From Lachnospiraceae bacterium UBA5899 (GTDB lineage: Bacteria; Bacillota; Clostridia; Lachnospirales; Lachnospiraceae), in the NCBI GenBank assembly GCA_002432425.1, contig DJEL01000037.1, positions 1 to 64,000 on the forward strand: a stretch of DNA of 64,000 nt. The letters are read 5' to 3'. Each line of letters starts with the position of its first letter. The first letter of the stretch is position 1. Position numbers and translations under genes: made by a program. This document shows positions 1-8,548 of the stretch, piece by piece. The notes beneath the pieces are model-generated. The model ran no database searches. It was not told where the DNA came from and was given only the letters and a program-made list of their open reading frames with translations.

Positions 1-2904
1 AACGAAGCCTGCTCCTCCGGCTGCGGTTCCTTTATTGAAACCTTTGCCAAATCCTTAAACTATTCCGTGCAGGATTTTGCCAAGGCGGCTCTTTTTGCGG
101 AGCATCCCATTGACTTAGGCACCCGCTGTACCGTATTTATGAACTCCAAAGTAAAACAGGCCCAGAAGGAGGGCGCTTCCGTAGCGGATATTTCCGCCGG
201 ACTTGCCTACTCCGTTATTAAAAATGCCCTGTTTAAGGTTATCAAGGTATCCGATGCCTCCGAACTCGGTAAAAACATCGTCGTGCAGGGCGGTACCTTC
301 TACAACGATGCCGTTTTAAGAAGCTTTGAAAAGATTGCAAACTGTGAAGCCATCCGTCCCGACATTGCCGGTATCATGGGTGCTTTCGGTGCTGCGCTGA
401 TTGCCAGGGACCATTACGAAGAAGGCTATGAAACCACCATGCTTTCCTTTGATAAAATCTGCTCCCTGCAGTTTGAAACCAGTATGGCAAAGTGCCGCGG
501 CTGTACCAACAACTGCCGTCTTACCATCAACAAATTCTCCGGCGGCAGACAGTATATTTCCGGCAACCGTTGTGAAAGAGGTCTGGGAAAAGCCAAGAAC
601 GAAAACAACATTCCCAATCTTTTTGAATACAAATTAAAGAGACTCTTCTCCTATGAGCCTCTTTCCCCGGACAAGGCGCCCCGCGGACAGGTGGGTATTC
701 CCCGGGTACTTAATATGTATGAAAACTATCCGTTCTGGTTCACTTTCTTTACGGAACTGGGTTATCAGGTAGTACTTTCTCCTGCTTCCAACCGTAAGAT
801 TTACGAATTGGGCATTGAGTCCATTCCCAGTGAATCCGAATGTTATCCGGCAAAGCTTGCCCACGGTCATGTTACCTGGCTGATTAAGCAGAATGTGCCT
901 TTTATTTTCTATCCGGCGCTTTTCTATGAACGTGACGAAGTGGAAGGCACCAACAACCACTACAACTGCCCCATTGTTACTTCCTATTCCGAAAATATCA
1001 AGAACAATGTGGAGGAAATCGGACGCGGCGAAGTGGATTTCCGCAATCCGTTTATGTCCTTTGCCAGTGAAAAGACCATTCTTTCTTCCCTGACAAAAGC
1101 CTTCCCGGAAATTCCCGCTGCAGAGCTTCGCGCCGCTGTGGCAAAGGCATGGGAGGAACAGGCTGCTGCCCGTAAGGACATCCAGGAAAAGGGCGAAGAA
1201 ACCTTAAAATGGATGGAAGAAAACCACAAACGCGGTATCGTGCTTGCCGGCCGTCCTTACCATGTGGACCCCGAAATCAACCACGGTATTCCCGAGCTGA
1301 TTACTTCTTACGACATTGCCGTGCTGACGGAAGACTCCGTTTCCCATTTGGGACACCCGGAGCGGCCTTTAATCGTTTCCGACCAGTGGATGTACCACTC
1401 CCGTCTGTACGCCGCCGCAAGCTATGTAAAGACAAGGGACGATTTGGATTTAATCCAGCTTAACTCCTTCGGCTGCGGTCTGGATGCCGTTACCACCGAC
1501 CAGGTAAACGATATCCTGTCCGGCTCCGACAAGATTTACACCTGCTTAAAGATTGATGAGGTCAACAACTTAGGTGCTGCCCGCATCCGTATCCGTTCCC
1601 TTCTCTCCGCGTTAAAGGTAAGGGAAAAGCAGAACAAAAAGAGAACCTTGCATTCTTCCGCTATCGTAAAGGTGCCTTTTACCGAAGAAATGCGTAAGAA
1701 TTATACCATTATCTGTCCCCAGATGTCCCCTATCCACTTTGAGCTTCTGCAGCCTGCATTCAACGCCTGCGGCTACAACTTTGTGGTACTGGACAACGAC
1801 AACAAGCATTCCGTAGATGTGGGATTGAAATATGTAAACAACGATGCCTGCTACCCTTCCCTTCTGGTAGTCGGTCAGATTATGCAGGCACTGCTTTCCG
1901 GTAAGTACGACTTAGACCGTACCGCCATTATCATGAGCCAGACCGGCGGCGGCTGCCGTGCCACCAACTATATTGGATTTATCCGCCGTGCCCTTAAGAA
2001 AGCCGGTATGGAACAGATTCCGGTTATTTCCTTAAACTTAGGCGGTATTGAAAGCAATCCCGGCTTCCACTTAAATGCGGAAATGCTGCTCCGCGCCGCT
2101 TATGCTGCGACCTTCGGAGACATTTTCATGCGCTGCGTTTACCGTATGCGCCCTTACGAACAGGAAAAAGGCAGTGTGGATGCCGTTCATGCCAAATGGC
2201 TGAAGGTTACGCAGGACTTTGTTACCGCAAAGCATATGAGCTTCTTTAAGTTCAACAAGCTCTGCCGTGCCATCATCCGTGACTTTGATGCCATTCCTAT
2301 TAAAGAAGACTTAAAGAAACCGAGAGTCGGTATCGTAGGCGAAATCCTGGTGAAATTCTCTCCTGCCGGCAACAACCATCTGGTAGAGCTCCTGGAGTCC
2401 GAAGGTGCCGAAGCGGTTATGCCCGATTTGATTGACTTTATGCTCTACTGCTTCTACAACCAGATTTACAAGGCGGAAGAGCTCGGCATGAGTAAGAAAA
2501 CTGCCCGCATCTCTTCCTTAGGCATCTGGGCTATCGAGCGTCTGCGCGGTGCCGCTGCCAAGGAATTTGCAAAGAGCAGGCACTTTACGCCCCCTGCTCA
2601 CATCCGTGACCTGGTAGAATATGCAAAGCCCATCGTTTCCATCGGCAACCAGACCGGTGAAGGCTGGTTCCTGACCGGTGAAATGGTGGAACTGATTCAC
2701 AGCAATGTTCCCAACATTGTCTGCTGCCAGCCTTTCGGCTGCCTGCCGAACCACGTAGTCGGTAAGGGTGTTATCAAAGAGCTCCGCCACCAGTACCCGG
2801 AAAGCAACATCGTAGCCATTGACTACGACCCCGGCGCCAGTGAAGTAAACCAGCTTAACCGTATTAAGCTGATGCTCTCCACCGCAAATAAGAATTTGAA
2901 ATAA
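1..2904 (+). CDS. 2-hydroxyacyl-CoA dehydratase activator, BcrA/BadF-DUF2229 fusion (5' partial)
   Basis: The frame is already open at base 1, where the translation begins NEACSSGCGSFIETFAK, a stretch typical of the BadF/BadG/BcrA/BcrD ATPase fold, so the start lies outside the window. 967 residues remain of a family that usually exceeds 1,400. In order they hold the end of the second ATPase domain, a cysteine motif (CRGCTNNCRL, then NRCERG) at the DUF2229 boundary, the DUF2229 region, and a C-terminal HgdB-like part ending near FGCLPNHVVGKG. Family members are Fe-S ATPases that pass an electron to 2-hydroxyacyl-CoA dehydratases in amino-acid fermentation; the substrate of this fused form is unclear. 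A bidirectional hairpin follows. It is one of only two plus-strand genes here. The family assignment is firm; the physiological partner is inferred. Confidence 0.9.
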   Translation, partial: NEACSSGCGSFIETFAKSLNYSVQDFAKAALFAEHPIDLGTRCTVFMNSKVKQAQKEGASVADISAGLAYSVIKNALFKVIKVSDASELGKNIVVQGGTFYNDAVLRSFEKIANCEAIRPDIAGIMGAFGAALIARDHYEEGYETTMLSFDKICSLQFETSMAKCRGCTNNCRLTINKFSGGRQYISGNRCERGLGKAKNENNIPNLFEYKLKRLFSYEPLSPDKAPRGQVGIPRVLNMYENYPFWFTFFTELGYQVVLSPASNRKIYELGIESIPSESECYPAKLAHGHVTWLIKQNVPFIFYPALFYERDEVEGTNNHYNCPIVTSYSENIKNNVEEIGRGEVDFRNPFMSFASEKTILSSLTKAFPEIPAAELRAAVAKAWEEQAAARKDIQEKGEETLKWMEENHKRGIVLAGRPYHVDPEINHGIPELITSYDIAVLTEDSVSHLGHPERPLIVSDQWMYHSRLYAAASYVKTRDDLDLIQLNSFGCGLDAVTTDQVNDILSGSDKIYTCLKIDEVNNLGAARIRIRSLLSALKVREKQNKKRTLHSSAIVKVPFTEEMRKNYTIICPQMSPIHFELLQPAFNACGYNFVVLDNDNKHSVDVGLKYVNNDACYPSLLVVGQIMQALLSGKYDLDRTAIIMSQTGGGCRATNYIGFIRRALKKAGMEQIPVISLNLGGIESNPGFHLNAEMLLRAAYAATFGDIFMRCVYRMRPYEQEKGSVDAVHAKWLKVTQDFVTAKHMSFFKFNKLCRAIIRDFDAIPIKEDLKKPRVGIVGEILVKFSPAGNNHLVELLESEGAEAVMPDLIDFMLYCFYNQIYKAEELGMSKKTARISSLGIWAIERLRGAAAKEFAKSRHFTPPAHIRDLVEYAKPIVSIGNQTGEGWFLTGEMVELIHSNVPNIVCCQPFGCLPNHVVGKGVIKELRHQYPESNIVAIDYDPGASEVNQLNRIKLMLSTANKNLK

Positions 2905-2913
2905 AGACAAAAC

Positions 2914-2946
2914 GAAAGGACTGCTACCATATGTAACAGTCCTTTC
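2914..2946. terminator. bidirectional terminator between activase and ppk2
   Basis: A GAAAGGACTG arm pairs with CAGTCCTTTC around a short centre. ATTTT follows on plus and GTTTTG on minus. It sits between two convergent genes. Confidence 0.8.
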
Positions 2947-2949
2947 ATT

Positions 2950-3825
2950 TTACTGTTCGTCCAGTTTTTCCTTACAGTCCGTCATTTCCTTCACCATGGC
3001 TTCCGAAGCCGTGGGATATTTGGGCTTGCAGCTCTCCAGGGTTTTCTTGACAATTTCTGAAAACAGATACCTCGCAAACCACTTCTGGTCCGCCGGAATG
3101 ATGTACCAGGGGCATTCTTCCGTTCCCGTTTTTTCAATCACTTCTTCATAAATTCTATGATATTCCGCAAAGTACTGTCTCTCCTCCAGATCCCCTGTGG
3201 CAAACTTCCAGTGTCTTGTAGGGTCCTCAATTCGTTTTAAGAAACGGCTCTTCTGTTCCTCCAGAGAAACATTTAAGAGTACCTTTACCATACGATAGCC
3301 GTTTTCATACAGATATTTTTCATAGTCCTTAATTTGACGGTAACGCTTTTTATAAAACTCTTCATGTCCGCATTCCGTGCATCTTTTCGGCATGGCATAT
3401 CCTTCTTCCATATGATGCACCTGCGTAACCAGAACATCTTCATAATGGGAACGGTTAAACACTGCAATCATGCCTCTTTCCGGCAGGACATTGTTCACAC
3501 GCCATAAAAAATCATGGGAAAGTTCTTCCTTGGACGGCTGCTTAAAGCTGATAACCCGGACTCCCTGCGGATTGACGCCGCTGAATACATGCTTCACCGT
3601 GCCGTCTTTTCCCGCGGCATCCATGGCCTGCAGTACAAATACCACGCCTTCCTTTCCTTCTGCGTAAAGCTTATCCTGCAAAAGGGCAATCTCCTGAATA
3701 TTCTCATTCAGCTTCGTTACATACTTTTCCTTGTCTTCCTTCTCCACGCCAAATCCATAAGCGTTCTGCGGAATTTTCTTTAAGTTGGGCTTTTCTCCCA
3801 CATAACGGAAATCTTTCAAATCCAT
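2950..3825 (-). CDS. ppk2: polyphosphate kinase 2 family protein
   Basis: PPK2 enzymes transfer phosphate between polyphosphate and nucleotides. The P-loop-like DAAGKDGTVKHV and the Walker B/lid region NRSHYEDVLV, followed by RRIEDPT-like and DLEERQYF segments, are diagnostic. The start at 3825 (MDLKDFRYVG) is preferred over an ATG 33 bases upstream because GGGG lies 9 bases before it; this gives 291 residues, normal for a single-domain PPK2. It is last in the run ligA-metA-NYN-ppk2. Between Walker B and the lid there is a CTECGHEEF stretch, a CxxC pair that I do not expect in this loop. The nucleotide preference (AMP, ADP or GDP) cannot be read from the sequence. Confidence 0.88.
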   Translation of the reverse strand: MDLKDFRYVGEKPNLKKIPQNAYGFGVEKEDKEKYVTKLNENIQEIALLQDKLYAEGKEGVVFVLQAMDAAGKDGTVKHVFSGVNPQGVRVISFKQPSKEELSHDFLWRVNNVLPERGMIAVFNRSHYEDVLVTQVHHMEEGYAMPKRCTECGHEEFYKKRYRQIKDYEKYLYENGYRMVKVLLNVSLEEQKSRFLKRIEDPTRHWKFATGDLEERQYFAEYHRIYEEVIEKTGTEECPWYIIPADQKWFARYLFSEIVKKTLESCKPKYPTASEAMVKEMTDCKEKLDEQ

Positions 3826-3882
3826 ACCTGTAATCCCCTTTCTTTTTATATCCGGCACTCCCGGCTGTCTTCTCTTCTTTTA

Positions 3883-4695
3883 TCATCCTGCATCCTGGCT
3901 TTTGTTTTTATCCGTTCTGCTTCGCCGGCTTCTTGTTGTCTGCTTCGGCTTTTTCACCTCTTCCGGCTTTTTGCGCACCCATACCCGGTTGTCTCCCTCT
4001 CTCCTAAGTTCAACATCCGGGAAAGAAGACACCATACTGCTGAATTTGGAAAAATGGTAAACACGGCAGTCAAAATCAGGATATCTTTTCTGTAAAATAT
4101 TGCCCAATTCTCCTAAATTCATCCATTCGCCGTCTTCGGTCTGTTCCTCGATAATGCTCATAATTGTTTTGCGGATAGTCTTCAAGCTGGTAATCGGCAC
4201 CACCTGTTCTGCCTTATCACCCTTCTGGGTATCTGCTTTTTCCGCCTCTTCCCCATTGCCTTCGTAAAGAACATCCAGCGTCTTAAACTGCTCGCAGGCT
4301 TTGATAAACGGCATCGGAGTCTTGCTCTCACCCATACCGATTACCATTTTGCCGTCCTCCCTGAGTCTCCGTGCCAGTGTGGTAAAATCACTGTCAGATG
4401 TGGCTATGACAAACCCGTCCACATGATTTCCGTACAGAATATCCATGGCATCTATAATCATAGCGGAGTCGGAAGAATTTTTTCCCACCGTGTAGCTGTA
4501 CTGCTGAACGGGTGTCAGGGAATTCTGAAGCAGACATTCCTTCCAGCTATGCTTGGAATTGTCCGTCCAGTCCCCGTAAATCCTGCGGATGCTTGCTGTT
4601 CCGTAATTCGCCGTCTCCGTCAGAATAATGTCTATGTATTTCGGCGAAATATTGTCCGCATCGATTAAAACCGCAAATCTTTTATCCTTGTCCAT
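3883..4695 (-). CDS. NYN-domain (LabA/PIN-like) RNase with C-terminal OST-HTH/LOTUS domain
   Basis: 270 residues. The N-terminal half is a NYN (LabA/DUF88) domain: FAVLIDADNIS supplies the first acidic residues, SSDSAMIIDAMDIL the middle ones, and FVIATSDSDFTTLARRL the final DSDF metal-binding motif. After a charged linker (residues about 148-165), a winged-helix segment resembling the OST-HTH/LOTUS domain follows, with WMNLGELGNILQKRYPDFD and VWVRKK. The tail is basic (PKQTTRSRRSRTDKNK). Family members are putative metal-dependent RNases. A strong GGGGG-type ribosome site precedes the ATG, and metA ends 20 bases upstream, so cotranscription is likely. The RNA target is unknown. Confidence 0.85.
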   Translation of the reverse strand: MDKDKRFAVLIDADNISPKYIDIILTETANYGTASIRRIYGDWTDNSKHSWKECLLQNSLTPVQQYSYTVGKNSSDSAMIIDAMDILYGNHVDGFVIATSDSDFTTLARRLREDGKMVIGMGESKTPMPFIKACEQFKTLDVLYEGNGEEAEKADTQKGDKAEQVVPITSLKTIRKTIMSIIEEQTEDGEWMNLGELGNILQKRYPDFDCRVYHFSKFSSMVSSFPDVELRREGDNRVWVRKKPEEVKKPKQTTRSRRSRTDKNKSQDAG

Positions 4696-4715
4696 TCCTT
4701 TTCCCCCTTTTTATT

Positions 4716-5633
4716 TTATTTAATCTCCGAAATATCATACGGCGTAGCCTGGTAAACGTAATAATTCAGCCAGTTGGAATAGAGATTGTTGCTGTGGGAA
4801 CGCCACTGCAGCAAAGGCTTTTCCTCCGGATTGTCATTCGGGTAATAATTGTACGGAATGTGTATGGGCAGATTTTTGCTTAAATCCCGGAGATATTCGT
4901 TGTGCAGGGTATACCTGTCGTACTCCGGATGTCCGTTTACAAAAATCTTTTTGCCGTTCTCCGCAATGGCAAGAAAGACGCCCGCTTCGTCCGACTCGGC
5001 AAGTACCGTCACCTCTTTGCAGGCATGAATGTCTGCTGCCGGTGTCTCGGTATGGCGGCTGTGCGGCGCATAAAATACATCATCAAATCCGCGTACCAGA
5101 GGAATTTTACGGTTTGCCACCCTATGGGGATAAACGCCAAAAAGCTTCTCGGGAAGCTGTCTTTTCTGAATGCCGTAATAATGGTAAAAAGCAGCCTGTG
5201 CGCCCCAGCAGATATGCAGGGTGGATGTCACATGCTCCTGTGCCCAGTCCATAATGTCGCAGACCTCCTGCCAGTAATCCACCTCTTCAAATGTAATGTC
5301 CTCCACCGGCGCCCCGGTAATAATCAGACCGTCAAACTTTCTGTCCCGGATTTCATCTATGGTAGTGTAAAACTTATTGAGATGATTTGCCGATGTATTG
5401 ACGGACACATGGCTTTTCACGTTAAGAAAAGTAACGTCAACCTGTAACGGTGTATTGGAAAGTGCCCGCAAAAGCTGTAATTCCGTATCCTGTTTCACAG
5501 GCATAATGTTCAAAATACAAACCTGCAAAGGACGGATATCCTGATGCATTGCACGGTTTTCATCCATCACAAATATATTTTCGTTTTCCAGTATCTCCTT
5601 TGCAGGCAGTTCGCTCTGAATTTTAATAGGCAT
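4716..5633 (-). CDS. metA: homoserine O-acyltransferase MetA, predicted O-acetyltransferase
   Basis: This enzyme activates homoserine for methionine synthesis. Starting at MPIKIQSELP (5633, with GGAGAG six bases upstream) gives 305 residues, the usual length. Residue numbers then match the family exactly: Cys142 in HICWGAQA is the catalytic nucleophile, and the His-x-Glu pair lies in NGHPEYD. Residue 111, in TGAPVEDITF, is Glu. In characterised homologues Glu111 goes with acetyl-CoA and Gly111 with succinyl-CoA, so acetyltransferase activity is predicted. The longer frame from 5687 is rejected because its extra 18 residues have no counterpart. ligA ends 75 bases upstream and no S-box-like leader fits in that gap. 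Confidence 0.93.
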   Translation of the reverse strand: MPIKIQSELPAKEILENENIFVMDENRAMHQDIRPLQVCILNIMPVKQDTELQLLRALSNTPLQVDVTFLNVKSHVSVNTSANHLNKFYTTIDEIRDRKFDGLIITGAPVEDITFEEVDYWQEVCDIMDWAQEHVTSTLHICWGAQAAFYHYYGIQKRQLPEKLFGVYPHRVANRKIPLVRGFDDVFYAPHSRHTETPAADIHACKEVTVLAESDEAGVFLAIAENGKKIFVNGHPEYDRYTLHNEYLRDLSKNLPIHIPYNYYPNDNPEEKPLLQWRSHSNNLYSNWLNYYVYQATPYDISEIK

Positions 5634-5708
5634 TTTTAACTCTCCCTTTTTGTCAAATATGCTTGCTTTTATAAATTCGCAGTCCAAACAAAGCTGAAAA
5701 TGCTTCGT

Positions 5709-7670
5709 TTAGCTGAAATATTTCTGTAAAAAATCCTCTTCTGAAAGAATGGGAACATTCAGTTCCTTGGCTTTTTTATTTTTAGAGGAGGAAGATGTCA
5801 CATCGTTGTTAATCAGGCACTCTGTTTTGGAAGTAACGCTTCCCGTCACCTTTCCGCCCCGCTTTTCAATTTCCTCTTTCAGGGCATTTCGGTTTTCAAA
5901 CGAATTCAGGGTTCCGGTTACCACAAAGGACAGACCCGCCAAATTCTGGTTTTCCGTGCTGCTCTCCGGCTTTTCCAGATGAAGTTCCGGTAAAAGATGG
6001 TCTATTTTTTCCCGGTTCGCCGGATTGTTCATATAAGAAACAAATGCTCCCGCAATGACATCTCCCACACCTTCAATGTCACTTAATTCCTCTTCCTTTG
6101 CGCTCTGCAGCGCATCCAGGTCATAATCAAAATGCCGGCACAGCATTTTGGCATTCACCAGACCGATATTGGCAATTCCAAGACCGTAAATCAGGCGCGG
6201 CAGGGTGGTATTTCTTGCTTTTTCAATGCTGTCCACAAGATTGGCATAGGATTTCTCCCCAAATCCTTCCATATCCACAATGGCATCCCGATGCTCTGCC
6301 AGATGAAACAAATCCGCATATTCATGAATAAATCCCATGCTGATGAACTTTTCCAGTGTTGCCTCGGAAAGCCCCTCCATATTCAGGGCATCCCGGCTGA
6401 CAAACAGCGTAAACGATTTAATTTTCTTGGCGGCGCATTCCGGATTGGTACAATACAGGGTTTCCGTATCGTTCATATTCTGGATTTTGGTCTCTCCGCC
6501 GCATACCGGACAGGTTGCCGGAATGGGCAGATTGCCGCTCTGTGTCAGGTTTTCCGCAATCTGGGGAATAATCATATTTGCCTTATAAACCGTAATCCGG
6601 TCCCCGATGCCGAGCTTCAGCTCCTTCACAATGCTCACATTATGCACGGAAGCACGGCTCACGGTGGTGCCTTCCAGTTCTACCGGTGTAAAAATGGCAA
6701 CCGGGTTAATGAGTCCCGTACGGCTGGCGCTCCATTCCACTTCCGTAAGAGTGGTTTCCCGAATTTCATCCGCCCACTTAAAAGCAATGGCATCCCTCGG
6801 GAATTTAGCCGTCCGTCCCAGGGATTTTCCGTAGGCAATGTCTTCATACGTAAGCACCAGTCCGTCGGACGGTACATCATAGGTCGGAATTTTATTTTCA
6901 AATTCGGAAATGGCGGAAAGTATCGTATCGGGTGTTACCATTTTCCGTTCCACGACTTCAAATCCCTGTTTTTCCAGAAAACGGAACTGTTCCTCTCTGG
7001 AATTGTGAAAATCCACATCCTCTGCACTGACCAGTGTAAATGCGTAAAAGCGCACGTTTCTCTTCGCTGTTATTTCGTTGTTAAGCTGTCTGACGCTGCC
7101 GCTGCACAGATTTCTCGGATTTTTGTATTTGGCTTCCGCTTCGGGAATTTCTTCATTTATTTTTTCAAAATCCGAATAGGTGATAACCGCCTCACCTCTT
7201 AAAACCAGTTCTCCCTTAAATGCAATATTTAAGGGAATGTTCTTAAAGGTACGGGCATTTCCGGTAATGACCTCTCCGATTTCTCCGTTTCCTCTGGTAA
7301 CCGCTTTGAAAAGTGTTCCGTTTCTGTAAGTTAAAACCACGGTGAGTCCATCCAGCTTCCAGCTTAATATAGCCTCTTTTCCCTGCAGCCAGTCTTTCAG
7401 TTCTTCCCGATTTTTGGTCTTACCCAAAGAAAGCATGGGGCTTTCATGGCGCTCTTTTGGGAGTTCTTCCACCGATTCGTAGCCTACGCTTACCGTAGGA
7501 CTTCCCGATAAAACGATACCCGTTTCCTTTTCCAGCCCTTCCAGTTCCTCATATAACCTGTCATATTCAAAGTTGCTCATAATCTCCCTGTCTTCGGCGT
7601 AATAAGCCTTTGATGCCTCATTCAGTGTTTTTATGAGTTCCTGCATTCTTTCCTTTTTGCCGGTCTCCAT
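5709..7670 (-). CDS. ligA: NAD-dependent DNA ligase LigA
   Basis: 653 residues, close to the family norm of about 670. LigA seals nicks at Okazaki junctions and in repair, using NAD as the adenylate donor. Lys105 in SWKLDG is the adenylated lysine. The OB fold follows, then a four-cysteine zinc site (CPVCGGETKI and CTNPECAAKK), helix-hairpin-helix repeats (about 460-560) and a C-terminal BRCT domain (from about residue 575, LAGLSFVVTGTL). The start METGKKERMQ has AAAGGAG seven bases upstream. It lies 13 bases after the rluF-like gene and is followed by metA on the same strand. Confidence 0.97.
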   Translation of the reverse strand: METGKKERMQELIKTLNEASKAYYAEDREIMSNFEYDRLYEELEGLEKETGIVLSGSPTVSVGYESVEELPKERHESPMLSLGKTKNREELKDWLQGKEAILSWKLDGLTVVLTYRNGTLFKAVTRGNGEIGEVITGNARTFKNIPLNIAFKGELVLRGEAVITYSDFEKINEEIPEAEAKYKNPRNLCSGSVRQLNNEITAKRNVRFYAFTLVSAEDVDFHNSREEQFRFLEKQGFEVVERKMVTPDTILSAISEFENKIPTYDVPSDGLVLTYEDIAYGKSLGRTAKFPRDAIAFKWADEIRETTLTEVEWSASRTGLINPVAIFTPVELEGTTVSRASVHNVSIVKELKLGIGDRITVYKANMIIPQIAENLTQSGNLPIPATCPVCGGETKIQNMNDTETLYCTNPECAAKKIKSFTLFVSRDALNMEGLSEATLEKFISMGFIHEYADLFHLAEHRDAIVDMEGFGEKSYANLVDSIEKARNTTLPRLIYGLGIANIGLVNAKMLCRHFDYDLDALQSAKEEELSDIEGVGDVIAGAFVSYMNNPANREKIDHLLPELHLEKPESSTENQNLAGLSFVVTGTLNSFENRNALKEEIEKRGGKVTGSVTSKTECLINNDVTSSSSKNKKAKELNVPILSEEDFLQKYFS

Positions 7671-7682
7671 GTTCTGACTCCT

Positions 7683-8408
7683 TTACTTTTCCTTTAATCC
7701 GCAGTCCGCATACAACTTATTCCGTTCTTCCTCTGTAAGTTCCCGGTATGCGCCCGGTTTTAACCCTTTCAAGGTAATATTCATGACACGTATTCTCTTT
7801 AGCCCGCGTACCTCATAGCCAAATGCCCGGCACATGCGCCGTATCTGCCTGTTTAATCCCTGGGTTAAAATAATCTGAAAGGTATACTTTCCCGTTCTCT
7901 CTATTTTACAGGGCCTTGTAGTCACTTCCAGTTCTTTCAGATACACACCGTCCCCCATTTTCTTTAAGAAGTCGTCCGTAATCTCTCTGTCCACCCTGAC
8001 CTGATATTCTTTTTCATGCCCATGCGAGCCCTTCATCATCGCCTGAATGAGGTCTCCGTCATTGCTTAAGAGCAAAAGTCCCTCGGACTCCTTGTCCAGT
8101 CTGCCGGCATACGTCACCCTGACCGGGTAGGAAATCATATCCGTAATCAGTTTTTCCGCATGAGGGTCCTTTTCGCTGCAGGTCACACCCTTGGGCTTAA
8201 AAAAAGCCAGCACAACCTTTTTGGCTGCCGGTTCCACCTTTCTGTTTCCGACCTTTACGCAGTCATGCCCGCAAACCTCTTCGCCAAGCTTCGCGATTCT
8301 GCCGTTTACGGTAACTTTTCCCTCCGAAAGGAGTCTGTCCGCTTCTCTCCGGGAGCATACCCCATTCATGGCAAGATATTTATTTATTCTAATCTTCGTT
8401 TCGTCCAT
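7683..8408 (-). CDS. rRNA pseudouridine synthase, RsuA/RluB/RluF family
   Basis: About 241 residues from MDETKIRINKYLAMNG. The N-terminal S4 RNA-binding domain (CSRREADRLLSEGKVTVNG) is followed by the synthase domain with the catalytic aspartate in YAGRLDKESEGLLLLSNDGD and the late motif GLNRQIRRMCRAFGYEV. The arrangement most resembles RluF-type 23S rRNA enzymes, but RluB or RsuA cannot be excluded. A longer frame reaches 8510, but the extra residues have no S4 match and would run over a terminator hairpin. The chosen ATG has only GGAAGA directly in front of it, and a TATAAT lies six bases upstream, so the message may have almost no leader. Confidence 0.88.
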   Translation of the reverse strand: MDETKIRINKYLAMNGVCSRREADRLLSEGKVTVNGRIAKLGEEVCGHDCVKVGNRKVEPAAKKVVLAFFKPKGVTCSEKDPHAEKLITDMISYPVRVTYAGRLDKESEGLLLLSNDGDLIQAMMKGSHGHEKEYQVRVDREITDDFLKKMGDGVYLKELEVTTRPCKIERTGKYTFQIILTQGLNRQIRRMCRAFGYEVRGLKRIRVMNITLKGLKPGAYRELTEEERNKLYADCGLKEK

Positions 8409-8414
8409 TCTTCC

Positions 8415-8443
8415 ATTATAGCAGAGCCTTTGAAAAATTGCCA
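8415..8443 (-). promoter_or_regulatory. candidate promoter of the pseudouridine synthase
   Basis: A perfect TATAAT (8415-8420) lies 17 bases from a poor -35 (TGGCAA, 8438-8443). The predicted transcription start falls at or next to the ATG at 8408. Confidence 0.4.
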
Positions 8444-8485
8444 CTGGTAACTTTCCGCCTCCCTCATCCGGCATTCCGGAAACGC

Positions 8486-8524
8486 AAAAAAGCACATAAA
8501 ACGTTTCCATTTTACATGCTTTTT
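8486..8524 (-). terminator. terminator of the ABC exporter gene
   Basis: A 15-bp stem, AAAAAGCA-TGTAAAA against TTTTATG-TGCTTTTT with two wobble pairs, ends in a T run in the minus direction, just after the exporter stop. Confidence 0.75.
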
Positions 8525-8548
8525 CTTTTTCGCTATATACTTTTTTGA

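Noticed and set aside
4716..5708. SAM riboswitch before metA
   Set aside because: metA starts 75 bases after the ligA stop and the gap contains no S-box core.
6132..7202. A 356-codon open frame on plus inside ligA
   Set aside because: It is the antisense shadow of ligA, has no ribosome site and its translation shows no domain.
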